A stretch of 64,000 bases of DNA from Neocallimastix lanati (nom. inval.) (GCA_016946835.1 JACVTC010000007.1:324001-388000), one strand, 5' to 3'. Positions 39,501-52,098 are shown, counted from the stretch's first letter. Program-made: numbers and translations. Notes: generated from the letters alone by a model not told the origin.

Positions 39501-39664
39501 CTATTCAGTATAGTAATGAATATTTTGTAGATTATTTCATTTATTATGGGGCAAGTATGAATAATATTAATAATAATGGAGAAACTATTTACGATATTAG
39601 TCGAAAATATTCAAAAAGACTTCGTGGTCATACAATTTATGAAAAAATTAAAAATTTTTTATAA
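36551..39664 (+). CDS. Large ankyrin-repeat protein (1037 aa)
   Basis: Single exon, starting at ATG after an A/T leader. Ankyrin-type helix pairs are visible at about 95-125 (APLFTAVNLENFELANLLL) and then weakly through the middle. They are clear in about 700-1025: GYSILHYAILKEDIETINYL, GYSPLVYAVKSKSLPIVKLL with GADVNYI, and GDTPLSHAIQYSNEYFVDYF. The middle (150-620) is helical and N/K/I-rich with degenerate repeats. No catalytic domain, signal peptide or membrane segment is visible. Ankyrin stacks bind partner proteins; the partner is unknown. Unlike the giant gene at 13543-19690, the units are near the canonical 33 aa and their DNA is well diverged, so this is an older array. Anaerobic fungi are rich in such proteins. 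Confidence 0.85.
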   Translation: MASILNDKKIYIKKLIKKNKLTEFEGYIRESELKLEDLNGDDFDILLYSIENSASLDIVDFIIKKYQISTLNYSFVDQNESVRKTNSYGNIKAPLFTAVNLENFELANLLLNYNADINYKIEDLSHETFDIISCLTSYNCLNYKKLNYILNHGFSIQNINTNLINNLINYKGEIKNDLLESIFRHYIYDNDFVLSLLHFYKNHKLLSNKQLQHMIIKEKLKIEIKNAMYDCAVKSKYHKKCDVIYILLEYDGSNPYDFFFRINQYDILNTAIKTNDYYLVKKILSYKPWKIENLINFENTLIKAIEYENMDIIKELINSYNFNFKTFNFENVLMLANQKRANNIHIILFLIETLLNNKFFNTNQNINFKETIILADFYHYLTQIYAKINININANTIKLLDFVIKTSFKNFTNDFNKGINLENILFMTNFTEINDNNIELPINYLLNTNFMDFNFNFNENLTPNKTNISNNDNSKQNMAYKNKKFFVNKLIDSVINTTLSSVQKLDIALVKKKITSYLTFILNMAIELEDIDSVKKILENEKIKPFIDIEGKDSNCKYAIITAYDHSNSIEGEEIFKYILSKCVEINVQNTDGISLFKYAIKNRNYRMVKHMLKYPIHFEEKEVTNNYSFPLIMAVYNNNEEEVRSIAIKNNYRLDIYTYTNIKIDYSKCLFTPLILSYILGYTNIFQFLVKYADIDALDSYGYSILHYAILKEDIETINYLIGRGAGVNYRENAAKYGHSALDITINIGNSEIFQTLLNSKNILFNIPNKNGELPLSTIIKSKLYNLEDKKKMMETLLKRGSYINFIDVNSPLKDAIQEKSLPLINILLDYEASVNYIYEKNGYSPLVYAVKSKSLPIVKLLVEKGADVNYILPQVYDGVKETVLIQATEVGDLKIFEYLLKSYAAISFDNGCENNRFIDAINKSGKTEIFEYLIKNNLNRFTDNIINSVIYLNQINLLKILLDYNFDINLKDENGDTPLSHAIQYSNEYFVDYFIYYGASMNNINNNGETIYDISRKYSKRLRGHTIYEKIKNFL

Positions 39665-40793
39665 TAAAATAACTTGTAACTAAATAATTATTAATATTTT
39701 TAATATAATTATGTATTTAAGCATTTATACTATTTAGCTTTTAGTAATTAAAGTAATTTATACCATATAAAATAATGTAATATTTAATATTTTAAAGTAT
39801 TTTATACCTTATAATTAATTATTATTTATAATATGTGTATATGTGTATATATATTTATTTTTATTATTAAAAAGAAAAAAAAATTATATAATTTAGTTTT
39901 TATTATAAAGCTTTATTGATATACATATCATATATTTGATTAATTTTAAACAAATATTGTAGTAATTCTTTAATAATTTTTAATTTAAATTTTTTTTTTT
40001 AATTATATAATACTTTAATTATTAATAAATAAATTAATTATTAATATATATATATATTATATATATATAATTATATATTATTACATATTTAATAGTGTTT
40101 CACTTTTTTAATTAATTATCAAAAATACACACACTCAAAAAAAAAAAAAAAAAATAAAAATAAAATAATTATTACTTATGTATTTATTATTTATTTTCAA
40201 AATGGACATTTTTATTTCATGATTTAAAGTTACCATATTAAAATGTAAAATTTTATTTATTTTATTAAAAATAATTATCTATCATTAATAGAAAAATGCT
40301 TTAAAAATTTTTTATATTATTATCCAGAATTGTTTTATTTTGTCGTAAATTAATCTATCATCCAATTAAATCTTTAAATATATAATATTAATAAAGTCAA
40401 CTTTAATACTAGTTTAATATAGCATATTTAGTATAAAATAAAGTATTAATCATCATTCAAATATACACTTTAAACAATAAATCTTTAAAAAAAATAAAAA
40501 ATTTAATGATGACATTTAAAAATTAAATAACCTTTATATTGTATATATAATAATGTAATCTATTAATTTAAATAGTTTTTTTTTTTTTATATTATATTGT
40601 ACTTTTTTTAATATTTATAATATCAATCATATTTTAAATATTATTTGTTCAATTAGAACATAATAATATTTAAAATAGAAACGTGAAATAAAAACTAATA
40701 TTCAAAATAAAGGGTAAATATAAATTCAGAAAAAAGTTCATACATAACGAACCTCACTTCCAGATTATAAAATCTTTGTTTTATAAAGAATTC
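39665..40793. other. AT-rich spacer
   Basis: No gene seen. It contains AT dinucleotide runs and short poly(T/A). LINE-derived sequence begins around 40740. Confidence 0.6.
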
Positions 40794-41410
40794 TTATTTT
40801 GAATTAGGGTTTGAATTGACTATCTGAAAGAAATTATGATCTTCTCCTGCAGAGACAATGGCCCTACTAGCCTTTCGTAATGCATTTTCACTATCACTAA
40901 TATTATAATTCCTATTTTCACTATCACTAATTTTACTATTATTAACAATATTATTTCTATTGTTATTGTTATTAATATTATATACTTTAAACTTCGTTAC
41001 TACTATTAGAATCTGCACTTAATTTTATATTATTCATATCTGTAATAGTATTTACATTACTATTTGATATTGGACAATATTTGTTAATTACAAAAATTTT
41101 TTCATAAAGAATCTCAATATCCATAATATATTTCAATCGAAATCTTCGGAATAGATAGTATTTAGAAAACCAATGTTCCAATCGAGGATAATTACCTTCT
41201 CTATAACAACAAGGACAATATTCTGAACAGTCGTCTTTTATCATATTGGCAGCTTTGACAACACAAGCATCGAATTTATATCCACATCTGGTAGGAAGTA
41301 CCCATTAGAAGCCAATGCTATATTAAGGATACTTAAAATTGAGCTTTAGATAGTCTCTAGTTTTCTCAAATTTATTTTTCTTATAAGCTTTAGTCTTTAT
41401 TGATTTTTCC
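40794..41410 (-). pseudogene. LINE polymerase C-terminal relic
   Basis: Read from 41410 downward, the minus strand encodes TRDYLKLNFKYP, a region with GF.WVLPTRCGYKFDA, then ANMIKDDCSEYCPCC and LEHWFSKY. This is the zinc-binding tail typical of fungal LINE polymerases (paired cysteines, H-W, then a lost cysteine now Y). The tail continues to 40800 with N-rich sequence and a KASRAIVSAGEDHNF stretch shared with the fragments at 42338 and 43740. At least one stop and one frameshift separate the pieces, so it is not functional. Confidence 0.6.
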
Positions 41411-41414
41411 TGCT

Positions 41415-41575
41415 ATTTCAATCCTCAAATGTAGTAACTTCCTAGTTTAAAAAAAAAAAATTCAACCCTCAAGTGTAGTTTCTTCTTAGTCTAAAAAAAA
41501 AAAAAAAAAAAAAAAAGTTCAACCCTCAAGTGTAGTATCTTTCTAGTCTAAAAAAAAAAAAAAAATTCAACCCTC
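41415..41575. repeat. Tandem repeat separated by poly(A), three to four copies
   Basis: TTCAACCCTCAAGTGTAGT..CTT.CTAGTCT followed by 12 to 27 A occurs at about 41415 (diverged), 41460, 41517 and, in truncated form, 41565. The unit is roughly 50-57 bp and varies with poly(A) length. The organisation suggests repeated slippage or templated insertion of a short poly(A)-ended fragment. Confidence 0.75.
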
Positions 41576-41609
41576 AAAGGACCTTGAAAAACGGTTCATA
41601 TCATTTGGG

Positions 41610-41825
<216 letters not shown>

Positions 41826-41999
41826 AACGGCAGCAAAAATTGTTTCATCTTTTTAAATAAATTGTTAATAAAATACATGTGATAAAAAGAATTTTTTTTT
41901 TTTTTTTTTTTTTTTTTAACAGTAGCAAACTTATTTCATCTTTATTAATTAAATAATTGAGAAAATACATGTAATAATAAAAAAAAATAAAAGAATAAA

Positions 42000-42032
<33 letters not shown>

Positions 42033-42079
42033 ACAAAATAAAATAAAATAATGATATAATGTATTCTAGTATCATTTAA
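41826..42079. repeat. Duplicated AT-rich block (GGCAGCAAA...TTTCATCTTT family)
   Basis: AACGGCAGCAAAAATTGTTTCATC at 41825, AACAGTAGCAAACTTATTTCATC at 41918 and AGGGCAGCAAACTTGTTTCATC at 43461 are the same sequence, each followed by AAAATACATGT. They mark segmental copies of one region. Confidence 0.7.
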
Positions 42080-42217
42080 TTAATATCAGTAAGAATTTAC
42101 AAGGTCATTATTATACTGGTTTGAATCACATACCATTGCTTGATCATATTTACCACAAACTAATACTGACGACAAATAATTCTCCGTTCTAGTTGCACTT
42201 TGATGATGATGACAATG

Positions 42218-42268
<51 letters not shown>

Positions 42269-42640
42269 GCTACTGATTGTTGTTGTGTACACTGTAGTAT
42301 AATAATTATTTTTGACTTCACAATGCTAATCATAATTTTAAGATACGAAATTATGATCTTCGTTAGTTGGGCTAACCCTGCTGGCCTGTCTTACTGTTTC
42401 TTCAGCATTGACGCTCTTGATAGTAGTAGTACGATTCGATTTGAACCAATTGAACAAAGACCATTGCTGGCTAATAACAATAGGTATAATCGATTGAAGA
42501 AGAAGCGCAGTAACCACCAAAAATGGAGTATCAGAATAAGCACCTGATTTCATCTGGCACTTAAATAGATCCTTCCATTCCCTTGTACTGTTATTAATTA
42601 CTTCTTCCCCCAAGAAGGAAATTAAACACTTTTTCACACA
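42080..42640 (-). pseudogene. LINE C-terminal tail relic with hydrophobic segment
   Basis: A minus-strand frame (42637-42338) encodes FLGEEVINNSTREWKDLFK, SDTPFLVVTALLLQ, IIPIVISQQWSLFNWFK and ETVRQAS...NEDHNF. The same order of motifs occurs in the plus-strand LINE end at 28431-28796 and, shortened, at 43740-43877. Upstream polymerase is absent. An ATT/N-run lies at 42215-42268. It is a fragment, probably duplicated together with its flanks. Confidence 0.5.
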
Positions 42641-42661
42641 CTCTAAGAATCAACATACACT

Positions 42662-42895
42662 ACTTTCAATACTATTACTAACATTACTAATAATACTATT
42701 ATTAATATTATTATAACTATTATTATTATAACTATTATGTAACTATTATTATTATAACTATTATTATTATAACTATTATGTAACTATTATTATTATAACT
42801 ATTATGTAACTATTATTATTATAACTATTATTATTATAACTATTATTATTATAACTATTATTGCTATTACTATTATTACTGTTACTATTATCATT
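42662..42895. repeat. Minisatellite of AACTATTATTATTAT units
   Basis: Fifteen-base units, some shortened to AACTATTATGT, are repeated about 14 times. Non-coding. Confidence 0.85.
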
Positions 42896-43130
42896 ATTAG
42901 TAATAAAAAAAAAAAAAAAAGATAAAAGAATAAACAAAAAAAACACAAAATAAAATAAAATAATGTATTCTAGTTTCATTTAATTAATATCAGTAAGACT
43001 TCACAAGGTCATTATTATACTGTAGTACAATAATTATACTTAAGAACACAATGTTAATCGTAATTTTAAGATATGAAATTATATTATTATTATTAATTAA
43101 TAATATATTTATTTTTTTATAAATTATAAA

Positions 43131-43240
43131 TTTTTAATTGATAAAAAATTATTTTTTAATAATTAAATGGAAATATAATTATAATATATACATATATTAA
43201 TTATTAAAAATTTTAAAAAGTAATTTAAAGGCTTTATAAA

Positions 43241-43274
<34 letters not shown>

Positions 43275-43412
43275 TTAAAATAAATAAAATGGATTAACAA
43301 TAATTACTTAAATATATAATAATATTAATATTATTATATAATCTAAATATATTAATATATTAATTTTTTATTATTAATATGAACTATTACTGTTACTTCG
43401 TCTCTATTATAA
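43131..43412. repeat. Segmental direct repeat, copy 1
   Basis: Matches 43878-44174 with few changes, mostly in the AT dinucleotide run; start TTTTTAATTGATAAAAAATT, end TTACTTCGTCTCTATTATAA. Spacing of copies is about 750 bp. Confidence 0.85.
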
Positions 43413-43739
43413 TTTTTTTTTTTTTTTTTTTTTTTTATTTTTTTTTTTATTTTTTTTTTAAGGGCAGCAAACTTGTTTCATCTTTATTAATTAAATATTT
43501 GAAAAAAATACATGTAATAAAAAGAAAAAAAAGATAAAAAAAATAAACAAAAAAAAAAAAAACACAAAATAAAAATAAAATAAAATAAAATAATGGTATA
43601 AAACATTCTAGTTTCATTTAATTAATATCTGTAAGACTTCACAAGGGCATTATTATACTGAAGTATAATAATTAATTTTGACTTCACAATGTTAATCATA
43701 ATTTTAAGATATGAAATTATGATCTTCATTGGTTGCGCT

Positions 43740-43877
43740 AGCCCCGCTGGCCTGTCTTACTGTTTCTTCAGCATTGACATTCTTGGTAGTAGTAGTACGA
43801 TTCGATTTGAACTTATTGAACAAAGACCATTGCTGGCTAATAGCAATAGGTATAATTGATTGAAGGAGAGCCGCAGA
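43740..43877 (-). pseudogene. Short LINE tail fragment
   Basis: Encodes LLQSIIPIAISQQWSLFNKF, SNRTTTTKNVNAEE and ASATNEDHNF on the minus strand, a near copy of the 42338-42480 part. It ends abruptly at 43877, where the segmental repeat begins, so the junction is a recombination or insertion breakpoint. Confidence 0.5.
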
Positions 43878-44174
43878 TTTTTAATTGATAAAAAATTATT
43901 TTTTAATAAACAATAATTAAATGGAAATATAATTATAATATATACATACATTAATTATTAAAAATTTTAAAAAATAATTTAAAGACTTTATAAAAAAAGA
44001 AAAAAAAAATAATATATATATATATATATATGTATATTTAAAATAAATAAAATGGATTACCAATAATTACTTAAATATATAATAATATTAATATTATTAT
44101 ATAATCTAAATATATTAATATATGAATTTTTTATTATTAATATGAACTATTACTGTTACTTCGCCTCTATTATA
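43878..44174. repeat. Segmental direct repeat, copy 2
   Basis: Counterpart of 43131-43412. Together with the duplicated LINE tails and the GGCAGCAAA blocks it shows that 41.8-44.2 kb arose by tandem segmental duplication followed by decay. Confidence 0.85.
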
Positions 44175-44559
44175 AAGAAAAATTCTAATTGCCTTTAATT
44201 TTTGTCTTTATTTTATTTTATTTTATTTTTTTTTTTTTTTTTTTTTTTTTATATTAATTGTAATATGAATATGAATATATATATATACTTAATATTTTAA
44301 TTATAATATAAAATATAAAAATTTTATTTATTTATTTAAAAAATTAATAGTGATATTTTAATAATATTTATTAAAAGAATATATGTAAATAATATATTTA
44401 ATATTGAATAAGTCAAAATAGATAGTCCAGAATTATTTTAAAAATTACAATTCCATTATTTATAAATGAATATCAAAAATAACTTTTATAAAGAAAAAAA
44501 AAAATTAAAAAATAAGATAATATTTGTTAAAAATAGTTTAAAAATTAATTTAATTATTA

Positions 44560-44593
<34 letters not shown>

Positions 44594-44876
44594 TATATAA
44601 AAAACAGATAATTTTTTTTTTTTTTTAAATAACAATTATAAAATTATTTATACTAATAAAAACAATAATTTTATGTTATTGATAATTGATATATTCAAAA
44701 ATTATAAAAAAAATATTCATAGGTTATTATAAAATAATATATATTTGATATATATGTTTTTGGAGGGATTATTTCGTCTTAATAATAAAATTAGAAATGT
44801 GAGTTGGTTAGTCAGTTGTAATTGTATATAAATTATTCTTAAACCTCTTAATTTATTGTTATTATTTTTTCTTTAC
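44175..44876. other. Spacer 3' of the chitinase gene
   Basis: A/T sequence with poly(T) and AT runs. The 3' end of the minus-strand chitinase gene borders it at 44877. Nothing else identified. Confidence 0.6.
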
Positions 44877-47661
44877 TTATGAATAACATTCAATTAAGGA
44901 AGTTATAAGTTCTCTTTGATAATCTTGACCAATTTCCCAAACAGCCACTCCACCTATTTTCTTATTTTTAGCATATATAGAACGTTCACACATTGATTCA
45001 ACGTCATCATATGAAATAAATGTATAGTTTGTTGGGTTAAATAGTGTTGGTGACTTTACATCAGTATGCCATGTTCTTATCCATGGACTTTTAGTCGATT
45101 TTTTTCCAGTTAAAATACCTTCTCTTCGTAAAGCTACATAAGTCCAAAGACCACTGTTTACAATATCACCACTTTCACCCTTAACATAAGTAGTACCTAA
45201 TTGATTATAACCATTATCAGCCCCAGATTCAACAACCCAAGCTTGACCAAAGAATGGAATACCTAATACAAGTTTATTAGCTGGTACACCTTCTTTCATA
45301 AAGTTTTCTACAGATTTATCACCATAGCTGGAATCATTTAAATTTTTGTCTGGTTTATTAAGAGGTGAATTATATCCACTATATCTGTTCCAATAACCAT
45401 TATAATAGTATGACATAATATTAAACCAACTTAAATAAGGTTCATAACGTTTAATATAGCCATAATAGTTTGATGAAACAAAGTGAACAGAAAGTGATAA
45501 AATCTTACTATTACCAATATATTCACGAATTTTTTTAACAAAATCTAACAGGTATCCACTTTCGGTGGTATTTTCTGGCATTTCCCAATCAATATCTACA
45601 CCATCAAAGCCATAGTCAGTCATAGCTTTTTTAATACCTTTTGCAGCTTTATCCAACGTTTCTGGATTACTTAAAAAGTACTTAAAGTTTTCAGAAATAA
45701 AAGCACCACCTAGGGTAATTACTGTACGAAGATTTGGATACTTCTTTTTAACATCATGATTTAAATAATTTATAGATCCCATATCGAAATCGACATAAGT
45801 ATCAGTGGAGGATACAACACCATCATTACTGATCTGGAAGAAACAGTAATAAACAACATCTATACCAGTAAAATCATAAGTCTTAAGATCAATAGCACTA
45901 TAGAATCTATAATTTGGAAGGTAGGCAACAACACCTGGATTTTTATTGTAACTATTAGTAGAAGAGCTACTTACTGTAGTAGTAACACTTTTTTTTGTAG
46001 TGGTAGCAGTAGTTTTTCTTTTAGTGGTAGTTGTTTTAATAGGAGTAGTAGTGGTTGTTGTAGTTGTAGTTGTAGTAGTAGTAGTAGTTGAAGTAGGAAT
46101 TATTGTTGTAGTTGTAGTTGTAGTTGTAGTTGTTGTAGTAGTGGTTGTAGTAGTGGTTGTTGTAGTAGTGGTTGTTGTAGTTGTAGTAGTAGTTGTAGTA
46201 GGAATAGTTGTTGTTGTTGTAGTAGTGGTTGTGCTTTTTTCCGTAGTAGAAGATTTCTTAGTATTAGTTAGGAAACAATTACCAAACTCAGATTGGCAAC
46301 CTGCTGAAAGTGAACAATACTCTTCAGATGTTCCACACCAACCATATTTACTACAACATCTACCAGATGAGCAACTTCCTATTCCTTTTCCACATCTATC
46401 AGTTGTATCTGGATTGGAAGGTGGATTATTACATTTTCCATATTCACTTTGACAACCCTTTGAAATTTCACAAAATTCGTCTGTATTACCACAATATCCT
46501 TGTCCATTACAGCATTGATTAGAATTACATTTACCAAAACCAGGACCACAACGATCCTTATTAGGATTGAAATAGATATCAGTATTAGTACCAACGCAAA
46601 AACCATAACCAGGTTGACATCCATTACTAATAGCACAGTGAGCCATAGAAGTACCACACCAACCGTATTTACTACAACATTCATTTGGTGAACAATTACC
46701 AATACCTGGACCACACTTATATATAGCATTTCTATTACTACAGCTACCAAATTCACTTTGACAACCATTGGATGCACTACAATACTCTTCGGTGGTTCCA
46801 CACCAGCCATATTTACTACAACATTCCCCTGCTGGACAACGGCCAATTCCTGGACCACATCTATCAACTTTTCCCTCATTTGAGCATTTACCATAACGTA
46901 ATTGACATCCACCTAGTAGATTGCAATGCTGTTCGGTAATACCACACCAACCAAATACACTACAACATTGTCCTTCAGAACAACTTCCATAACCTCTACC
47001 ACATCTTTCTCCCAATTCTCTTTTCTTAAATATTGAAAATAATAAGGAGTTATTTAAATTAGTTTCATTATTTTTTTCTATAGATAAACAATCACCAGAT
47101 TGACATCCTAATCCACAATATTCAACTGTTTCTCCACAGAAACCTATATTAATTTATAATAACAATAAATATCAAAAAATTGCATAAAAAAATATTTACT
47201 CATTATTAAAAAATTTTATGAAAACGTAAAATTATTCTTTTAGTTATTACCATCTGATGAACAACATTGATGATATTTTTCTTTCTCTAATTCTTTTATT
47301 GAAATATTTTTACCGATAAAACTAGCTAAATTTTTATATAAAAATGATAATTAGTGCGCAGTACAAATAAACAATTATATGTTTTATAAATGAATTTCCT
47401 ATTTATTATAGCTTTATTAATTGCTGTTCTTAATTATATAATTTTTTATTTTTTATTTTCTTTAATAAATAAATAAATAAAATAAATAAATAAAATAAAA
47501 TAACATAACATAAAATAATAAAAAATAAAAAAAAAAAAAAAAAGCTTACATTTTAGTGGACACAACTGCGATGAATTACATTTAACTCTTAAATCAATAT
47601 ATTTAGAACTAATAGTTGAACATAAGCTTACTAGAGTTACAAGCAGATATATTAATTCCAT
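44877..47661 (-). CDS. Secreted GH18 chitinase with six CBM18 modules (predicted 817 aa)
   Basis: Three exons: 47661-47550, 47325-47251 and 47143-44877. Phases agree and the total is 2454 nt. Residues 1-19 are a signal peptide (MELIYLLVTLVSLC...). Six hevein-like chitin-binding modules follow. The first is interrupted by both introns (CPLKC ... HQCC..DGFCGETVEYCG). The other five, between about 108 and 352, repeat RCGxGIGxC, ECCSKYGWCGT, YC and GCQSEFGxC. A threonine-rich linker (about 358-445), likely O-glycosylated, joins them to a GH18 barrel from about 464. Its catalytic DxxDxDxE motif is DGVDIDWE at 576-583, with E583 as acid. MSYYYNGYW and the terminal VAVWEIG strand are also present. 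Reaction: hydrolysis of beta-1,4 N-acetylglucosamine bonds in chitin. Likely roles are self wall remodelling or attack on other fungal walls. Confidence 0.92.
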
Positions 47662-49917
47662 TTTATTTTATTTCTACTTTATTATTATTATTATTATTTA
47701 GAATAATTTGATATGATTTTTTTTTTCTATTGCTTTTTTATTATATTTTCAAAATTAAAAAAAAAGTCGAAACTTGTATATTATATATAGATATTTTTTT
47801 TATACTGAAAACTTCAAGATAAAAAAAATTTGAAAAAAAAAACTAATAAGAAATGAAAAGAAATTAATTAGTAAGAAAAAAAAAAATATGAATTCTTGAT
47901 TAATGAGAAATTTTTTGCTTTTATATGAAATGAGATGAATAATTAATTATAAAATATCTCTGAAAATTTATTTTTTTATTATAATATGTCAAAGAATAGA
48001 TACTTAAAGTTTTTTCTTTTTTAATTTAATAATTTAATTAATTTATGTAACAATATAAAAAAAAAAAAAAAAAAAAAAATATTATGTAACTTTTTTATTT
48101 AAGTATGAAACATCTATTTATTTTATATATTAAAATTATTTATTTACAAATTATACTTCTATTTATTTTTTAATAATATAAAGAAATTAAATAAAAAAAA
48201 AAATTTTTTTTTCTTTAATAAATTAAATTTAAAAATTTAAAATTTAATATTTAATTCATATATTATTTATATATATATTTAAATAATACAATAAAAAAAA
48301 AAAGTAATAAAAAAATATAATATATGAAAATTGGTAATTATATTTTTTTTTTTCGTTATATATATTTAATAATATAATAAGGATTTGTTATTATATATAA
48401 TTAATATTTGTAATATTATTATAATTATAACTATATATAATTAAAATAATTATTATTTAAGATTTTGAAAGAAATATTTTAACAAATTACATTATAAATA
48501 TTTATAATTTTACTATAATTCTCTACAATTGTGTTTTTTAACACATTTTAATATTTAAATAAGTTCATTCATAAAATATATATTTTTATAATTAATTAAT
48601 CTATATCATTGTTCTATTTAAATGATTATAGACAAGAGGATTTATTTTTAATTTCCCAAAACTTGAATATTATTGTAGAGAGAATTATTTAATAAAAAAA
48701 AACATTTTAATTTAATTTCAAAAGAAAAATTCTTCCATACTGATTGTAAAACTTAAAAAAGTTTATTTTAATTATTTTAAAGTTTTATATATTATAAAAT
48801 TATAAATTATAATATAAAGAAATGTAACCAATATAATGATCAGAATTAAATATGATAATAATGTATTTTACATTTATTTAATTATTTTAATAAGGTAAAA
48901 GATAAATTTATTAAATATAATAATAATATATTATATACTTAATTTTAAATTTTTATTAAAAGTATTTTTAATTAAAAATACTTAAAATTTTATAATTAAT
49001 TTTAAAACTTTAATTTTTTATACTATTTTATTTTCATATTATTTAATATATTTAAATATTATTAATTATTTAATTTAATAATAAACTTTTCTTTAATATT
49101 ATAATATTAATTTAATATAAATTAAAATAAAAAAAAAAATTTTTTTTATTGAACTTTTTTTTTAAATATATAATAATTTATTCTTATCTTTTTGCTCTGT
49201 TAATTATTAAAATAAATTTAAAAATTATAATTAAGTATAAAAAAAACACTATAGGTAAGTTATTAAAAGATTTAAAAATATTTAGGCATTTAGGACTATT
49301 TTAAGTTATTTAAAATAACGATTATTTCCAATTTTTAAAAAACTTATATTTTTTATTAAAAAAATTATAAACTCTTACAATAATATAAATATTTTTTATT
49401 ATTTCGTATTTTTTTTTTTTTTTTTTTTATTATTTATTTTTAATTATTTGTAATTACGTATTTATTTAATATGATCAATTTAGCTGAGTTATAAATTAAT
49501 AATTAATAAAATATTAGAGTTTCTTTTTTTGGTTAATATTAATTTATTTTAATAAATTAATTTTTTTTTTTTTTTATGGAATAAAATATCAATTTAATAA
49601 CTATATTTTATAGAGTTTTCATTTAATAATTATGTAATTTCTATCTTTATTTTTTTCCAGAAATTAGATATTTAATTTTAAAAATTTAACACAAATTATA
49701 CCGTATTTTAGAACAAATATTAAATAAATTATAAAAAGGATAATATTATTAATAAATGAAAAAGGGTAAATAATTTTATATTAAATTTATAATAATTTTT
49801 AGTTAAACTAAAATATAATATATATATTAAAGAAATAAATAAGCAAACTAAACAACAAAAAGTAGTATTAAAATATTTATAATCAATCATATTCAATAAA
49901 TTTGTATATTTAATAAA

Positions 49918-50067
49918 TCATTATTAAAATAATTTATAATAGAATAATTAAATTAGTTACATTTGATATTTAATAAACAAATATATCTATTATCCTTAAA
50001 TTAATAAATTTATTTATTAAATATCAAAAGTAACTAATTTAATTATCATAAACTATTTTAATAATGA
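49918..50067. mobile_element. Foldback MITE-like hairpin, about 60-bp arms
   Basis: TCATTATTAAAATA...AATTAAATTAGTTAC and TTTGATATTTAATAAA (49918-49982) face the near-exact reverse complement at 50009-50067, with a loop of about 26 bp. Arms differ by a few bases and one 5-bp gap. Target duplication not resolved. Confidence 0.6.
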
Positions 50068-51029
50068 TATATATTATAAGTAATAATGCTATATATTATA
50101 ATTAATTAATTAGTTGATAAAAGAACAGATAGAATTAAACTATTAAACTATCGAGTTTATATTACTTTTTTTTTATAATTTGTTTAATATTACTTTTTGT
50201 ATTTTAATTATATGAGTAATTGCTAATAATAAATAAAAAAAAAACAAAAAAAAAAAAAAAAAATCTTTTCCTGATGAGTCCATATAGTTAATTAGAATTA
50301 TTATGTTTTATTATAAAAATTTTTACTAATAGATAATTAAATATAATTCAGGAAAGAAAATGTTAGATAAATAGTTTATGTATGCAAAGAGATAAATCTC
50401 GGTTATAATTGTTTGTTTCCATAAGATTTTTATATTTGAAAGTTTATATATACCAATTATTACCTATCTTAATATAAGACATATTTGATAATAAATTAAT
50501 ATGTATAATTAATTTAAAATGCTTATTAAATATTAAATGCAATAGTTTAGATACAATAATCCCTTAAGAATAATTTCAATAATATATAAAAAGATTCTTT
50601 TATTAAGTACAGAGTACTTTGTAATATTATGTATAATATTCAACATAAAAAAAAATTTTTTTAATATAATGATTTAATTAAAATATTTAAAAAAATAATA
50701 ATAATTATGTTATTAATAAAAATTAATGCTAATTAAAAAAAAAAAAGTTTAATTTTTATTTATGACATAATATATCATGTTATATTCTAAACTAATCTAT
50801 ATTTTTTAAAAGTTAATAATTATATTTAATTATACATTCTTTTATATTTTTATATTAGATAACAAAAATTATAGGATTTAAAATAATAATATAATAAATA
50901 ATATGCAAATATATAAATAAGTATTAAATATAATTTAGTAAATATATATATATATATATATAAATATTTTATTTAAAACTAAAACTATCATTTAACCATT
51001 TTATTTTTATATTTTTTATTGATTGATCT

Positions 51030-52059
51030 TTTTCAGTATTACATATTTACAATATAAATTAAAAGCATTCTTTTTTTTCCACTAGATAGATGTGAAATTA
51101 AAATTCATAAAAACTATATTCAAAGAAGAATTTTAGTTAAATAACTTAAACTATATAATTTTAAAAAAGTTCAAAATATTAATTAAATAACTTAAAGTAA
51201 TTTAACTTTTATTTCTCTATTTTTTATCAATCCCGTCTATTAAAAACTACAGTGTAAATTATAAATATTCTTTCTTCCATTAGATATTTATAAATTAAAA
51301 TTCATAATTATTTTTTTCAAAGAAGAACTGTAGTTTAATAACTTAAACTATAATTTAAAATAATTTTCTTTTTTCCATTAGACATTTATAAATTAAAATT
51401 CATAATTATTTTTTCAAAGAAGAACTGTAGTTTAATAACTTAAACTATAATTTAAAAATAAAATTTCTTTTTTCCATTAGGCATTTATAAATTAATACTC
51501 AATATTTTTTTTTTCAAAGAAGAACTTTAATTTAATAACTTAAACTATAACTTTAAGCAAGTCTAATTTCTATAAAAAAAATATTAGTTAAATAACTTAA
51601 ACTCTATTTCAATCCAAGTTTAACCACTAAAGATAAATATAAGTTAAATAACCATAATTTAAATTTTTAAATGAATAATATTTATTAAATTAAAGTTAGC
51701 AAATAATGATATTATAATTTTTTTTAGTCCGATAATTTAAACTATAATTTAAGCAATGCTCTAAATTTTAAACTACAATTTAAGCAATACTCTAAAATTT
51801 AAGTTAATAAAAAATAGAGAAAAAAATTTTAAATTCCATAGAAGATTAAAAGCATAATACTTAAACTATAATTTAAGTTTTTATATGAATAAAAATAATA
51901 GTAATCGTAATCCAAATGGTAAGTTTACATTATTTTTTTTTTCTACATTATGCATGTAGTTAAATAAAATAATCCATGTTCTTATTTAATAATACTCTAA
52001 TAAAATAAGTATTTTAAGTTTAAATTTCTTTTTGATTAAATTATAGTTTAACAAAGAAA

Positions 52060-52098
<39 letters not shown>

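Noticed and set aside
46000-46452. Valine-rich frame on the plus strand
   Set aside because: Antisense of the threonine-rich linker of the chitinase. Other frames at 46310-46912 are shadows too.
47013-47015. Start of the chitinase at 47015
   Set aside because: That codon is TTG. Two upstream exons supply an ATG, a signal peptide and the missing first CBM18 module.
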